Positions 6,144-6,152 of a DNA stretch of 6,152 nt are shown in pieces; the first letter of the stretch is position 1, and each line of letters opens with the position of its first letter. The notes under the pieces are model-generated. The model had not been told where the DNA came from and did no database searches. It saw only the letters and a program-made list of their open reading frames with translations. Made by a program: the position numbers and the translations under genes. The stretch comes from Candidatus Acetothermia bacterium JdFR-50. GTDB lineage: Bacteria; Bipolaricaulota; Bipolaricaulia; Bipolaricaulales; Bipolaricaulaceae. The stretch covers positions 1 to 6,152 of the forward strand of contig MTNL01000220.1 of the NCBI GenBank assembly GCA_002010365.1, written 5' to 3'.

Positions 6144-6152
6144 CCCGTCCCC

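Noticed and set aside
1..6152. CRISPR arrays, tRNA or rRNA genes, insertion sequences, phage or defence genes
   Set aside because: No regular repeats, cloverleaf-like segments, transposase frames or terminal inverted repeats were seen. The DNA similarity between the two ATPase genes around the Walker A motif is explained by their paralogy.

Overview
The window is almost entirely one minus-strand operon for a five-component ABC importer of the oligopeptide/dipeptide/nickel (PepT) class. It looks bacterial. Several genes have near-perfect AAGGAGGTGA-type ribosome binding sites, the two candidate promoters have sigma-70-like -10 boxes (TATACT, TATAAT), and the solute-binding protein has a plain Sec signal peptide with an A-x-A cleavage site. 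That binding protein is not a lipoprotein, which fits a diderm cell with a periplasm. The ATPase and permease sequences (for example 'QDPYGALPPFM' and 'DEPVSMLD' in the second ATPase) have the flavour of thermophilic lineages such as Thermotogota or Bipolaricaulota. That placement is an impression from memory and is low confidence.

Layout in the direction of transcription, from high to low coordinates. At 6104-6143 there is a strong hairpin terminator that probably ends an upstream gene outside the window, with a candidate promoter nested in it. Next come a DppB-type permease (4914-6059), a DppC-type permease with an enlarged extracytoplasmic domain (3592-4917), a DppD-type ATPase (2636-3589), a DppF-type ATPase (1657-2625), and an 80-residue two-helix membrane protein of unknown function (1418-1660). 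A 145-base gap with a possible internal promoter and a purine-rich leader follows. The last gene is a family 5 solute-binding protein (1-1272) that runs off the left edge after 424 codons.

The first five genes are tightly packed: ATGA overlap, 2-base gap, 10-base gap, ATGA overlap. They are therefore very likely co-transcribed and translationally coupled. The binding protein would capture a ligand outside the membrane and deliver it to the permease heterodimer, with the two ATPases powering import. The substrate cannot be told from sequence alone, because this family covers peptides, and in thermophiles also oligosaccharides. The small membrane protein is the one component with no assigned role.

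This is mostly an ordinary transport operon and I see no novel defence, RNA or mobile system. The points most worth a second look are the coupled small membrane protein, the roughly 180-residue ectodomain in the DppC-like permease, and the promoter/terminator overlap upstream. No plus-strand gene, tRNA, rRNA, CRISPR array or insertion sequence is supported.
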